Both the position numbers and the translations under genes were made by a program. From Gnetum montanum (lineage: Eukaryota > Streptophyta > Gnetopsida > Gnetales > Gnetaceae), in assembly GCA_015680685.1 (NCBI GenBank), contig MNCI01027278.1:54478-118477 (forward strand): DNA of 64,000 nt. Reading direction: 5' to 3'. Position 1 is the first letter of the stretch. The number at the start of each line of letters is the position of its first letter. This document shows, piece by piece, positions 47,250 to 59,716 of the stretch. Under the pieces are notes generated by a model, which was not told the origin of the DNA, made no database searches, and worked only from the letters and a program-made list of their open reading frames with translations.

Positions 47250-50200
47250 GTCTAAACCCTAAATTTATAGGTTGGGGATGTAACTAAGGACCCACTCATC
47301 GAAACACCTATGACCACATCCAAGGGGAAGGTAAAAACATTGAACCTTAGTTCCCTCTTGTATTTGCAAATGCATAAAGATGTAGCCAAAGTGTTGCAGG
47401 ACAACACTGAAGTTTTTGCATGGTCATACAACAACATGTCAGGTTTAGATCTGAGGCTGATATAGCACAACATCATCTTAGCCCTATGCATAAAAGCAGT
47501 CAAGCAGAAGGCTCGTAAGGTTAAACCAGAGATTGCACTAGTCGTACGGGATGAAATCACCAAGCTATACCAAGCTGGTTTCATTCGGGTAGTTGATTAC
47601 TTGAAATGGGTGTCCAATATCATTGTAGTTTCTAAGAAAATGGGAGGAATATGAATCTGTATAGACTTCCAGGATCTGAACAAGGCAACGATCAAAGACG
47701 ATTTCTCACTTCCAAGTATTAATCAACTCATTGACACTACGGCTGGTCATGCTCTGTTATCCTTCATGGATGGTTTCTCCAGCTACAACCAAATTTGCAT
47801 TAACCCCAAGCATCAATTAACAATAACCTTCATGACCCCATGGGGTACCTTTTGTTACACTATGATGCCTTTCAGGATCAAAAACACTAGAGCGACCTAC
47901 CAGCGAGCCAACACCTACATCTTTAATGACTACATCCTAAAAAATGCGAACAACTACGTAGATGATATAGCGGTCACATCTAAAGAGGATGTTGATCATC
48001 CCCACGATCTAGGGGTAGTCCTTAAGTGTTGCCAGATTCATGATTTACACCTCAATCCTAAAAAGTGTGTCTTCAAGGTGAGAACCAGGTGCATGTTAGG
48101 GTTTGTAATATCAGAGGTTAGGATACAGATGGACCCTAACAAAATTAAAGCCATCGTCAACCTGAAACCTCCTACAGATCTTAAAGAGCTGTGTGGGTTA
48201 CAAGGTAGAATTCATTTCATCAAAAGGTTTATAGCAAAGTTGACCAACAAGTTACACCACATGCAACATCTATTGAAGAAAGGGGTTAACTATGAATGGA
48301 CAACTCAATGCCAACAAGCCTTTGATGATCTAAAAAAAGATCTTTTACACCTCTCAACTATTTACCCACCATAGAGGGATAAGCCTTTCTTCATCTACCT
48401 TGCCACCTCAGACACATCTATTGTGGCACTGTTATGTCAAAAACAAAATGACAGTTCTGAGATACCAGTGTACTACCTAAGTCATGCACTGATAGCATAT
48501 GAGGCAAAATATAATGAGGTGGATAGAAACTACCTTGTCTTAGTGTTTGCATTGAAGAAGTGGACACACTACCTATTTCATAGCAAGATTAACATTATTT
48601 GCAAAAGCAACATACTCCAAGCTATCACAAACAACTTGTATGAAAGCAGTAGGATAACCCAATGGAAAGCAATAACAACGGAATTTAATTTGCATTATGT
48701 GAGCCAATCATTGACGAATGGTCAAGCTATAGCGACACAACTTATGACTTCACCTATCGATGATCAAGCGATCATAGATCCTGAATTCCCAGATAAGCAT
48801 GATAGCACTATCAACGTCATCCCATCGCAGCTTGAAGCTACTTTACACTTCGATGATGCCTCGACCATGCGAGGAGGTAGTGCAACTGTTATCATTTCCT
48901 TCCCCTATAGGGAAATGCATTCTTTAGCTTATTATTTTACGTTCCCTTGTATGAATAACGTGGCAGAGTATGAGGGGTTACCCAAGGTTCTCCTAGTTGC
49001 GCAAGCGTTACGCATACAACACCTGGCAATTCGCAGAGATTCACAACTTGTTGTGAATCAAATCACCAAGGTCTATGCCTACAAAGCTGTACATCTACAA
49101 CCCTACTGTGACTTAGCAAAATTCCTACTTAAATAGTTTGTAATTACGGATGTGCAACACGTGCCATGCAATGAAAACACCATAGTAGATACCTTAGCTA
49201 CCCTAGAGTTAAATGCCCCATCACATCTATTTGTGAATTTGCCAAACTTGATTACCGAGTGTGTGGAGCCTCTCATTCAAGAAGTACACGTAGCCTCTAT
49301 TAGTGCTATGGATACCCAGGAGTGGTATGCCAACATTAAAGCCTACCTACAACACAATGAGCTCCCAAGCGGATTGACATCTGTGTAGAGAGACGCTATC
49401 CATAAGCATGCTCGGCAATACATGCTCATGGGAGACAATGCCCTGTGCAAGCACTCCTATGACGGTATACTGCTAGCATGCATAAATGAGGAGCAAGAGC
49501 AGAAGGTTGTTAATGAGGTACATGAGGGACTATGTGGTGGATACATAGCACCTAGGGCTATGGCTGCAAAAATCATATGCTTAGGGTACTATTGGCCTCA
49601 CATGGAGAATGATTTCTTGGCCAAGGTCAAGATGTGTGACACGTGCCAAAGATATGCAAATCTCATACACGTTTCACCTACAGAGCTACATCCAATGCAG
49701 ATCACATGGTCTTTCCAACGATGGGGACTAGACCTCATAAGACCTATCATGCCTAAGTCTTCCACAAGGCATAGCTTCATCATCACCGCAATTGAGTATT
49801 TTACTGAGTGGGTTGAGGCTATTCCCCTGAGGAAGACCATATCATAGTAGGTTTTTCACTTTATCTTAGACAACATCATGATAAGGTTTGGGCTTCCTAT
49901 GACTATTATGATTAACAATAGGCCATAGTTCAGTAGTGCCAAAACCCGAACCTTCTACAGTAATCTTGGCATCAAGCAATTGTTCTCCTCACCATATTAC
50001 CCATAGGCGAATGGATAGGCAAAGGCTACAAATAAGTCCATCATCAACTTGTTGAAAAGAATGCTTAACAATAGCAAGAGACGATGGCATGAGCAAATCC
50101 TCTATGTGCTGTGGGCTTACAGGATTACATGCAGGACTACGATAGGTAAGACACCTTATAATCTTGTGTATGGATCTAAAGCAATGTTATCTCTTGAATT

Positions 50201-50564
50201 GCAGGTGTTATCACTCTAGATGATCCTATCAGATGTCATAAGTAACGCCTAGAACACTGAGTCGAAGATCATCAACCTCGACTCAATAGAGGAGAAGCAT
50301 TCACAAACACTAAGTCGCATAGAGCATTACCAAAACAAGCAATGGCAAAAACATCATGCAAATCCACATCAATGGCCAATACAGAAGGGAGACCTCATTC
50401 TCAAGGTTGTCCATGAGCATATGAACAAATTCTCAGCAAACTGGGAAGGTCCATACATGGTCATAAAATCCTTTGGGAACAGGGCCTTCAAGCTGGCAGA
50501 CATGGATGGCAACGAGTTTGCAAATCTGGTGAATCATTCATATCTCAAGTTGTACTACATCTAA
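47250..50564 (+). pseudogene. Element B pol: reverse transcriptase, two RNase H domains, integrase
   Basis: One frame carries most of pol with scattered stops. RT: DNTEVFAWSYNNMSGLD, FIRVVDYLKWVSNIIVVSKK, motif A FMDGFSSYNQI (about 47766), YVDD (about 47954). RNase H 1 (about 48380-48720): FFIYLATSDTSIVALL, YYLSHAL, KYNEVDRN. RNase H 2 (about 48835-49190): LHFDDAST, NNVAEYEGL, RDSQLVVNQI. Integrase: HEGLCGGYIAPR (second zinc His lost), CDTCQRY, GLDLIRPI, then INNRP where DNG is expected and a Lys where the catalytic Glu should be, then the C-terminal KGDLILKVVHEHMNKFSANW...HSYLKLYYI, stop 50562-50564. Dual RNase H is the hallmark of Tat elements. Confidence 0.88.
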
Positions 50565-50574
50565 AGCATGAACA

Positions 50575-51215
50575 CGGTAATCTCATCTGCTATAACGTAA
50601 AATTGGCAAAGCTCTTCTGCTATGACATAAAACTAGCAAACAAATGTTTGCTATGACGTAAAACTGGCGAAGGTAAGCTCATCCGCTATGACGTAAACCT
50701 GGCAAGGCTCGTCCGCTACGACGTAAAACTAGCAAACAAATGTCCGCTACAACATAAAACTGGCAAAGGTGGCAAACGTCTGCTATGACATCAAACTAGA
50801 AAAGGTAAGCTCATTCGCTATGATATAAAATTGGCAAAGCTCATCCGCTACGACATAAAATTGACAAACAAACATCTGCTATGATGTAAAACTGGCAAAG
50901 GTGGCAAATGTCCACTACGACATAAGACTGACGAAGGTAATCTCATCTGCTATGACGTAAAACTAGCAAAGTTCATCCGCTACAACGTAAAAATGGCAAA
51001 CAAATGTCCACTACGACATAAAACTGGCACAGAGAGTCCGCTATGATGTTAAATTGGTACAAATGGTCTACTAGGACCTTAAACTAGCTCATCCACCATC
51101 TGCTACAACAATAAACTGGCACATATGGTCTGTTAAGATCCTAAATTAGCACAATGGTTTGTTGTGACCTTAAACTAGCACAACATAGTCTACCAGGACC
51201 TTAAACTAGGTTTGC
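50575..51215 (+). repeat. Array 3 in element B (about 30-base unit)
   Basis: More than fifteen imperfect copies of a unit like CATCCGCTATGACGTAAAAC followed by TGGCAAA. Toward the end it shifts to GGTCTACTAGGACCTTAAAC, close to the array 2 unit. It lies between integrase and the 3' LTR, where Ogre-type elements also carry tandem repeats. Confidence 0.88.
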
Positions 51216-52585
51216 AACATGTCCCCAGCATGCATCTACGATGATATACAACAAGCGAGCGTGCACAGTGCTGACACGGGGTGGGAAGTTGTAGTTCCCA
51301 AATGCAGTTCACGATGCCACGATAACACCATCGGGAACATATGCAATGTCGCTACTCTTGGCATCTTGCTAATCCTCTAGAGATGTCATGTGACATCATG
51401 CTGACCCTCTGGACCTACTACCGTGATGGCTCAGTGCCCTGGCAATAGCCTCCCTGGTCAGCACCTGCTGCTAGAGTTCCAGCAGTATTGTGGCCCAGCC
51501 ACGATATTGTTAACCTCCAACCCCTACCATCATCCAAGCTAAATATGTTTAGTTGTTGGGTATCCAATCTCACAATTGAACTGAGACTACGTGTCTTCGG
51601 TAGGGATTCTTGAGCATTTGCACTCATAGCAACTCCCAGCCTCTTTGATGACAGCTCCTTCACGCTGATGCTGCTAAGGCTACTCTTGGCCTTCCTGGTT
51701 TGGACGTTGCATGACTCAGCAACGACATCAGTTTCCCCAATAGCATCCACAGCAAGATCCTTACCTTCGATTTACATCATGGTTGTTTCTCCTGGTTTGC
51801 TCTCTATTGTGTTTGCAGGGTGCATACCAAAGGGGCGTCAGTCGAAGGTGCATCTTACAATGGCAAAAAATGCTACAGTGTTACAAGGTGGTTGCCTTGA
51901 CTAGCTTAATTAATTTTGAGTGCACATCCTATCCTTCCCCTTTGCATACCTTATCTCATCCCTTACACTCACGATTCGCTCTCCCCCCTCTTTTACCAAC
52001 TTTTTTCGACACTTGTCCAGCCCTCCCATATGCTCAACCACAAAGTCCATGATGCACATAACATAGCTTGTCGCATGGGAAACATCTGTAGGTAGGTTAA
52101 GCCCCATGTGGATGTAACACAACTCATCCTGGGAAAGAAACACCTATCCTGCAACAACAAGGTTGTTTGCAAATGTAAACAGCAAAAAAGCAAAGGCAAA
52201 AGCATAAAACAGCAAAAGCTCATGCGCAAAAAAAATGTGCCTAAAAAAATGGCACACAAGCTATTTCACAATCACCCCCTCTGAGCATTTCAACGAGAGG
52301 TCGAAGGTTAGTGAAAGAAAAAGTGACCATGCAAACAACTCCCTCACAAGCATTTCAATGAGGGATTCTGCTAAGTTTCACCTTTACCTTTTCCTGAACC
52401 TCCTCCCTCCCTGCTTAACCCTTCTCTATTCCCCTGCATAACTAATGCAACACTCTCAAGCACAGCTAAGCGATCTCTTGGCGATCACTGAGGAGCAAGG
52501 TTAGTATTCTATCTTTCGTGGTGTTTTGTATTCTTTGTCAGCGTCCCTTAGGTCCATCCTCCAAACATCGACAAAGAGGGGCCAA
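51216..52585 (+). other. Element B 3' untranslated region and polypurine tract
   Basis: No recognisable ORF; short frames on both strands are unrelated to known domains. It ends with the purine tract ACAAAGAGGGGCCAA (52571-52585) directly before the LTR. Confidence 0.65.
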
Positions 52586-54468
52586 TGAAACACCCTAAAT
52601 TTTCAAGTCATTCTTCCTTCATCAAGTCTTTAAAATTCAAGCAGTGTCATGACACTTAGACAAGAAATGGATGCTCTGAGTTTAGACTGTCCAGTTTGGC
52701 AAGCTTTCTACACCCAGTGTTGATAGGCTCAATGGACTCTCCAGTCTGCCCACCTGGGTAGCTCATCCAGCTAATTGCCTATTCAGAAGTGAGGTGTGAG
52801 TTGTCAACGGTGCTTAGGATGTGCAAAACAGTTTGGCAACTTTTCTAGCCAGGAAGTTTGCTACGCTACACTACGCTATGTAGCGTAGCAGGCTTCAGGA
52901 GATAGTTGTTTAGGCAATCAACTATGAACTATTGCAAGATAGACTGCTACGCTATACTATGCTATGCAGTGTAGCACAACATAGCAAGAGCAATCTAAGA
53001 GAGCTCAGCTTACTTAGTGATCTCAATTGCACTCAGTTAGTACCTCTAGCCTTTAAAAACAATTGTTTTGTTCAACTTCAAGCCCTTCAGTAAATATCCT
53101 CTCATTAGAAAAGTAGCATATCAAGCAAAAATTAGGCTATGATGCTTGCTACGCTACGCAGCATAGCACAACATAGCGATGATGTAAGAATAGTAAAAGA
53201 CATCTCCAAAATGCAGAATCAACAAGTTCAAAAGCTTCACCTCGCAGACGATAAATGTTGCAGATTGTCAACGTGATCATCATAGAGCAAAGGTTGCAAA
53301 TTGCAGTTAAGGCCAGCTGCTACACTGTGCTATGCTACATAGCGTAGCATAGTGTAGCAAACATGCAAAGTTAGCCTATACACTTCAAAGACTTCCACCA
53401 CATGCAATCAACTCTGAAGCAAATTTCTTCTTTGAACTGGTGGCTACGCTATGCTATGCTACATAGCGTAGCAAGTAGCTATGTTATGCCAGCATGCTAT
53501 GCTACATAGCGTAGCAAGCGGCTACGCTACGCAAACATGCTACGTTCCACAGCATAGTGTAGCAAGCAACAACACTACATTAGCTTGCTTCACTCTTTGT
53601 TAGCATCGTTGGCACACATCTCTTGTTTCGATAGCATGATTGCAGCATGGTAGGCTTGTCAATCAATCAACTTTGCATGACCATGCGACATGGACACATT
53701 AACACCTTGCGAGCCAAGGACACATGACATCCAAATCACATCTTTCACATGCTCCTAGCCCTATAAATACTTCAATGAGCAACTCTCAAAGGGTTGGAAA
53801 ACTTAAAGGTTGACATTTTGGCCATTTTTGAGCATTTTTGGCATTGGTTGGCAAATCGGCAATTTAAAGGGCATTTTTGAACGATTGGCAAGTTTAGCAA
53901 ACATTTTTCTTGGCAAAGATCAAATTAGCAATCTTGAGTATTGTAAACATTCCTAAGTTGACAAAGCCAAATAGCAGGCATTCCCATTTGACATTCTGTT
54001 AGCTCTTTCCTGATGCCTTTGTAGCATTTTGCATTGTTAGCTCTTGGATCCACGTTCAAGCGTACAATTGGCTTGCTTTGAACATCTCTGGTTACTTTTA
54101 GGATCTCTGTGCGCCCATGCGTCGCGCAACCAATTGTATCCACCTTGGTAAAGTAAAGCCGTAATCTTGAAGCGGTGCATTTCCTAACTCCAGTTTACTT
54201 TATTCTTCTGCTTATCATCGCGTCTTACAATGTTTTTGCTTCCTTGCATATAATAATCATTATTTTTACACCAATAAACATTGTTTTCAAATCACACATT
54301 TGGAAAAGGTTATAGTAACATTGATTAGGGCCTTGTATGATTGCCCAAACCGTTCAAGGCACCCCATTTCCGTTTATCCAGCACAGCCCTCGCGTGGATC
54401 CAGGGTTAAGACTGTCCAACTAACGCTCTCTCGGTGTTTTTCAGCCGCTGACGTTTTCGGTCACTACA
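52586..54468 (+). repeat. Element B 3' LTR
   Basis: TGAAACACCC...TCGGTCACTACA, collinear with the 5' LTR with many transitions and small indels. TATAAATA at 53762-53769. The palindrome-dense zone is 52858-53575. The CTTAG duplication follows (54469-54473). Confidence 0.92.
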
Positions 54469-54473
54469 CTTAG

Positions 54474-55202
54474 ATCAACAAAATCAATCTGTGGAAGATC
54501 AAAACACTAATATTTATGTTGGGGTTATTGAGGTTGAGCACAGTGAACGTGTTGTAAATGACTATGTGAGTGGAACTATAAAAAATCCTATCTCTCATGT
54601 AGGTCTCACCCAATTCTATCAAAGTTCTAGAGAAGGTGAAGAAATCTATGGAGACACCTTGCCTTATCAACAACACGATGGATTTCATCAGAGTAATCCA
54701 CCACCTTTAAGGGAAGATAAAGATATAAATAAGACCCTACCTCTTAAAATAGTTGAAGGTGTCCTAAATTTTAATGACACGTCCATGAAACATTCTCCTA
54801 GAAAGGCTATATTCGATGACCCACCAAGACCTAGACCTATCATTGAAACTTATATCAAAGAAAAACTTTATAGAAAATGATCAAGTAAGTTAAGATTAGA
54901 TCTTGATTTTCGTAATCTTAAGCATTGACAAATTGTTAAACAATGTCTTGACAAGAAGTACCTTGGTGAAGTACTTAAGATAGGAGACCTAGTCCCAGAA
55001 AAAGGTAGAATATTTCACCAAGAAAATCTCTTAGGTAAGTTCTCTCTTATGTGGTCAAGCCCATTCTGAGTTAAGGACATCCTTGGCCCCAATGTGTACA
55101 AGGTTGCTAATGTGCAAGGACATAGGTTACCTAGCAATTTTAATGCATTTCATTTAAACCATTTCTACTCAGATGCCCCACGTGGACACCTAGTAGATTC
55201 TT
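54474..55202 (+). pseudogene. Element C coding tail ending in an integrase C-terminus
   Basis: After one CTTAG the protease-region frame of 33277 resumes without a shift (codons for LDQQNQSVEDQN). About 130 codons are open to 54878 (…IIETYIKEKLYRK), then stops. About 54975-55200 encodes a gypsy integrase tail: IGDLVPEKG, FSLMWSSPF, VKDILGPNVYKVANVQGHRL and FNAFHLNHFYS. Polymerase domains are missing, so C carries only gag-protease plus this tail. The middle segment (54491-54880) is not recognised. Confidence 0.7.
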
Positions 55203-56506
55203 AGTTGCATGTTTTCTTCCTCTTCATCATCCATTTCATTTGTGTATAGTTGCATTTGCGTATTTTCTTTGCATTTCCATCATTTCTTTATTGGCATATT
55301 ATTTTGATTTTTTCTTTGCATATGATTTGAATAATCATTATGGTCCACCATTAAGAATAATGTTAGTATAATGCTTTATATAATATTTCTCATTAATATT
55401 ACATAAAATCTCTTTTATTACTATATATTTCAATAATGCTTTGATTCTTCCCAGTCTTTTTTAAGGTTTTATTTTCTTTAGTTATGTTGGATTATGGAGC
55501 ATGAGATTTGTGTTAACTTATCATGTAATCATCATGATCATGTGAGTGTAGTATAGGTGATGTTGGAGAATTGTTATCCATAATCACTAGGTGACCTTGG
55601 AAAATCCCATTTTCCGTCTCATGACCCCTAGTCCTCAAGTGCAATGATCCATGGTTACCCTGTGAATAATGGGGTGAAGTGTGTTCATCTCCACTTGAGA
55701 ACCCTTAGACACCTAGGATACCTACTATGATGCCATCAAATTGTAATCACAGACACATACACAAGGGTTGAACTACACCATGGACAAAGTTTCGAAAGGA
55801 CTGTGTTCATTAACAGTGTAGTTAATCGGCCAAACTTGTGTTGGAATTCCTACCTTAAAAATGAAGTACACCATGGGCAAAGTTTCCTAAAAAAAATTAA
55901 AATAAAAAAGAAAAAAGAAAAAAGGAATGAAGACCATGTTCATTGGCAGTGTAATAAGTTCTTGAGTGTGATGGGGTCCAGCAGTTATTCTCACCCTAAC
56001 TTTCATTTTCCCTTTTGAACCTATTTTCCAAGAAAAAAAAGGCAAATAATCACTTTTCATCCATTTTCTTTTTCAATGTTAACAAAAAAAATATTCCATG
56101 GAAAAATTTGAAAGTTGCAGCTAGTCACAATCTAACATGAGCTTGTCCTTCTCATTAAGTTTAGTATGGGTCTTGTGTTCAAAGTAGTCTGCATGTTGTT
56201 GACTTTTACCTTGTCAGAGAATTGGGAAAGAAATCATAATTATATTTTAATTATATATGGATATATGTAGTTAAATTAATAAAATTGTATATTTAGAGTT
56301 TGATTAAATAAGATAGTGTGGTTTAGGTGGCCCGCATTTAGTTCTCTTCTGATTATATGGTTATTTTAGTTATGTTTAGTTTACTTTTAAGTTTCCATTT
56401 GCTTGTTTTGTGATGTTTGTGATTCCCTACCTATTGCATCATTTTAAAATTTTTGTGATCTTGTTCTTTGCACTTGCATGTAATTAAAAGTTTGGGGACT
56501 AAGTAT
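55203..56506 (+). other. Element C 3' untranslated region
   Basis: Non-coding, AT-rich. A partial duplication is visible (ACACCATGG.CAAAGTTTC followed by GTTCATT and CAGTGTA; about 55771-55825 and 55868-55955). The purine tract TTTGGGGACTAAGTA (56491-56505) stands just before the 3' LTR. Confidence 0.6.
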
Positions 56507-57500
56507 TGATGTCAACACTCCATGCTCTCATGGGACCATGATTATCAATGTCTCTATTTCTCTCTCTTAATAACCACAGTAAAAATCATGCGAGTGGTGG
56601 ACATTTAAATTGCCAGGTGGTGGTCATTGATGGTGGTGGTTTCAAACATTAGTGATAGATGTGGGCACTTAAATTAGAAAATGTGGACGTTATTACATAA
56701 AAAGTGGTGGCGATTTTTATATCTATTACATGAAACGTGGACATCATTATGGATGATTGCAGCAACTATAAAACCAAGGGGGAAGGGGCTTTTGCGAGGA
56801 GTCCAAAAGGGGGGCTATTAGTCTTGAGGGGCAACTTCTTCTCCACTAAGCAGTGGTTTCATTTTTTCTTTTTATATAGGCTTTTAATTGATCTTCGAGG
56901 AGGGTCCAAAGAAAGAGCTGACGCCTCAAAATCAGATCCTTGTGGGTCTTCTTCATGACAGTAGGAGGGTTTTTTCTCTTTTCTTTCTGTCTGCAAAAAC
57001 GTAAGCAACGTAGCCCATGTGCAAGACATGAGACGTGGTTATCTTTGGATTGGTAGCTTGTCTTGGTGGTGCAGACGTGTGTGGATGGTCTTCCTCTCTA
57101 CAACGGTTCACAAAAAGTGGTAGACGATGGTAGGTTTTAAGAACCACAGTTGCTACCATGTGCGAACTACGGTGGGTAGTCTCTCTTTCTCTTTTTTTTT
57201 CTCTCTCCCTCTCTCATGACGATCATGGTCTTCCTACCCAGCAATGGATAACATTACTTATTATATTCAGCAACTTTGAGATAGTTACTTATTTTTTAGT
57301 TACTTATTATATTCTCAACTTTGGTATTGTTATTTAATTTAAATTAAGATTTTCGCTTTAAATCTTGATTTTTTTGGTTTGGTTTGCTATTTTCAAAAAG
57401 CTACATAGCCCTCTCCAACCAAGCCTATGGCGTCGTAAGCAATAGTCTCCTAAAATGAGTTTTCTTTCCTAGTGTTGATGCGACCAAAATTTATGGATCA
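56507..57500 (+). repeat. Element C 3' LTR
   Basis: TGATGTCAACACTCC...TTTATGGATCA. TATAAAA at 56767-56773. A pyrimidine-rich run (CTCTTTCTC..., 57181-57216) lies inside. It is about 2.5 times longer than the 5' LTR. Confidence 0.8.
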
Positions 57501-57747
57501 ATAGACTCTAGTTGCAGTAGTGTATGGAGTTAGGATGCCAATTAACTAAAGCTCCATTAGGATCAAACTACACCATTTTCTTGAATTCAAGCAAGCTTTC
57601 AACCTCTTATTCATGCAATAATTTTGCTAAGTAAAAACTGCCATTCCTCATGCAAATGGCAACCAAAATTAGATGCCATAATACAGCACTTCTACATAGC
57701 ATGTTTACCATCGGATTGTCCAACTTATCCAAAACGTTGCAGAATAT

Positions 57748-57939
57748 TTGGCCTCACTGGCTTGCATTGCTGAATTTAACGACCTAGAGGAGATGGATCA
57801 GATGCTTGGAAGAGTCTTGGATTGTGGTGCAACTTTGAAGATCGTCTTATGGACAGCGGACGAGGCTGCCACCTACCCTGACGGGAATCCAAGGCTTCCA
57901 CCTACCCTCACGTGTTACCAAGGTTGCGTGTCTAAATAA
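57748..57939 (+). other. Small unidentified open reading frame
   Basis: Sixty-three codons, more balanced in base use than the surrounding AT-rich intron. It starts MASLACIAEFNDLEEMDQML and later has a repeated LPPTLT/TYPDG-type segment. The frame is open upstream to at least 57740. No family was recognised; it may be an exon fragment or captured gene piece, and there is no sign of a promoter or splice partners. Confidence 0.25.
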
Positions 57940-59464
57940 ATAGAGAGTTTCTTCTTACGTATATGATTTTTAACGTTCCGCCGCAGAAATTGATGAAGTA
58001 GCGGGCCCCTTCAAAGCCTGCTGCAACAATTACGTACTGAAAATGTTCAGTGCTCCGACTCGGACTTCTTTGACCTTGCCCCCCATATGCACAGGTCACA
58101 TGAGTTGGGTTTTGTAATAGTTGAAGTGACGGTTGAAAATCGACGCCATTTTGGATTTATACTGGAAAATAAAACAGGAGTTAGCAAATATCGTTACACA
58201 TAAAATTTTTTTGTAAGCAGTATTAAGCAGGGAAAAATCATGTTTGGAATGTCCCTGGTCTACGAATGTTCTGCAGGTAGAACGTTTAGCATATTTTGGC
58301 ATCAAAATGCAAAAAAGATACCAATAACAATTTTTTATTTTATTCTAAAATATTGTCAAAATGATTTGCAGATGTTTAAAATATCTCAAGAATAACAAAT
58401 TTATCCATAACTTTCGATACCGTGAAAGCTGAATGTCTTATGTATAATTATTCTTTCTCATGTACCCATTGCATCCCCATGACATTTTAAAAAACCCATG
58501 GCATCCCTTAAGATATTTAAGGATACCTCCCAACTTTTCCGATTCCTAGTCTCCTAGAAATAGGTGAAACACTGCTTGCAATTCTTATCTGAATAAAGAC
58601 CTTGAAATTAATTTATACAGAAAAATAAAATCAGAATTAGCAAATATCCTTACATATAGAAGTCTCTTCTTAGTATTATTTGAATAAGGAATTTGAAATT
58701 GGTATGAAAAGTTCATCATGAGCAGACCACAAGTTGATTTTGATCATGGTGAAATCTGTATTGAACGAAATCTATATTAACTAAGAGTTATGGAAGAGAC
58801 ACCATTTACCCCTATAAAAAATATTGGGGGAGATAATACATATTAATTATAATGTGTTAGCAAAATTTTTGTTTTTAAATTCTATCCTTAAATGGATATT
58901 GTATACTACCATTTGTAAAAACTCATTTGGCAGGCAAAGTAATTGGGCTGAATAATCTCTACAATTTTAGTTGAATAAGTAAAATAATAGCATACATTCA
59001 TTAACCTAAATAATGTAAATTTACTACATTTCAAAGGACTTTTTAACAGAGTTATAATTGTTATTAACATGATGAAACCATGGTAGGCAAAACAGGATGC
59101 AGATTTATTGCCCTTATTAATGCAGACAAGTGAGATGCACGTGACCTCATTTTGAAGTATGAAAGTTATAAAATAGTATCATATACATTATTTTTATGGT
59201 TAAAAACTTGTGAGCTATTGCAAATCAAAATTGTAGACCATGATGATATGAGATTTATCATAGTTACTGATATTACATTTTCAAAATTTGATTCTGTAAG
59301 CCATGAAGTTCTAACTTATGTATTTGACTATAAGTGTAAATCTCTTTTTAAAGTATAAAATTAAAATGAACTGAGCTCAGCATGTACCATTGCATACTGT
59401 AAACCACAATGTGGTTTGATTCAAAATAACTGATTGCATTCATTTTGAAGAAGTTTATCCAAGA

Positions 59465-59716
59465 AAATTCTTGGGTTTCTTCCAAAGGATGAAAACTACG
59501 GGTTCTAAATTAGGAAAACGCGTTCACATTGAAAGTCAAAATTGTGTAACATGTTTTCTGGGTCCATGCACAAAATGTTTGAGAAGTTTCTTCCAAAGGA
59601 CAAAAACAACAGGTTCTAAACCTGAAAAATGCGTTCACTTTGAATTGTGGAGAAAACGCGTAACGCGTCTTTTGAACCCATACACAATTTCTGAGAAGTT
59701 TCTTACAGAAACTTAG
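59465..59716 (+). repeat. Two-unit tandem duplication, about 120 bases each
   Basis: Units share TTTCTTCCAAAGGA.AAAAAC, GGTTCTAAA, AAAA.GCGTTCAC.TTGAA and CCCATACACAA/CCATGCACAA. The open frame across it (81 codons) repeats its own sequence and is probably incidental. Confidence 0.75.

Larger units (their letters stand above)
33278..54468 (+). mobile_element. Element B: Tat/Ogre-like giant LTR retrotransposon, 21.2 kb
   Basis: LTRs 33278-35222 and 52586-54468 are flanked by CTTAG at 33273-33277 and 54469-54473. Order: LTR, primer site, gag (35630), protease (38578, split by solo LTR F), array 1, antisense ORF region, array 2, reverse transcriptase, RNase H, second RNase H, integrase (47250-50564), array 3, purine tract, LTR. 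Two successive RNase H-like domains plus size and long LTRs place it in the Tat (Ogre) lineage. Every ORF carries stops, so it is dead. Net length without F is about 19.5 kb. Confidence 0.9.
21502..57500 (+). mobile_element. Element C: non-autonomous Ty3/gypsy element split by two nested elements
   Basis: LTRs at 21502-21898 and 56507-57500 share start (TGATGTC.ACACTCC.ATGCTCTCATGG) and end (AATAGTCTCCTAAAAT.AGTTTTCTTTCC...ATCA). With elements A and B and their site duplications set aside, about 6.1 kb remain: LTR, primer site, gag, protease, a short segment ending in an integrase C-terminus, untranslated 3' region, LTR. No reverse transcriptase or RNase H was found. No matching flank duplication was found (CATGT before, ATAGA after). 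Confidence 0.8.

Noticed and set aside
50575-51215. Regularly spaced repeats resembling a CRISPR array
   Set aside because: Units are imperfect, spacers are not unique sequences of constant length, and the genome is a plant's. It is a tandem array inside element B.
57501-57640. Continuation of the LRR pseudogene after element C
   Set aside because: No LRR wording was found in any frame and no flanking duplication links 21501 with 57501.
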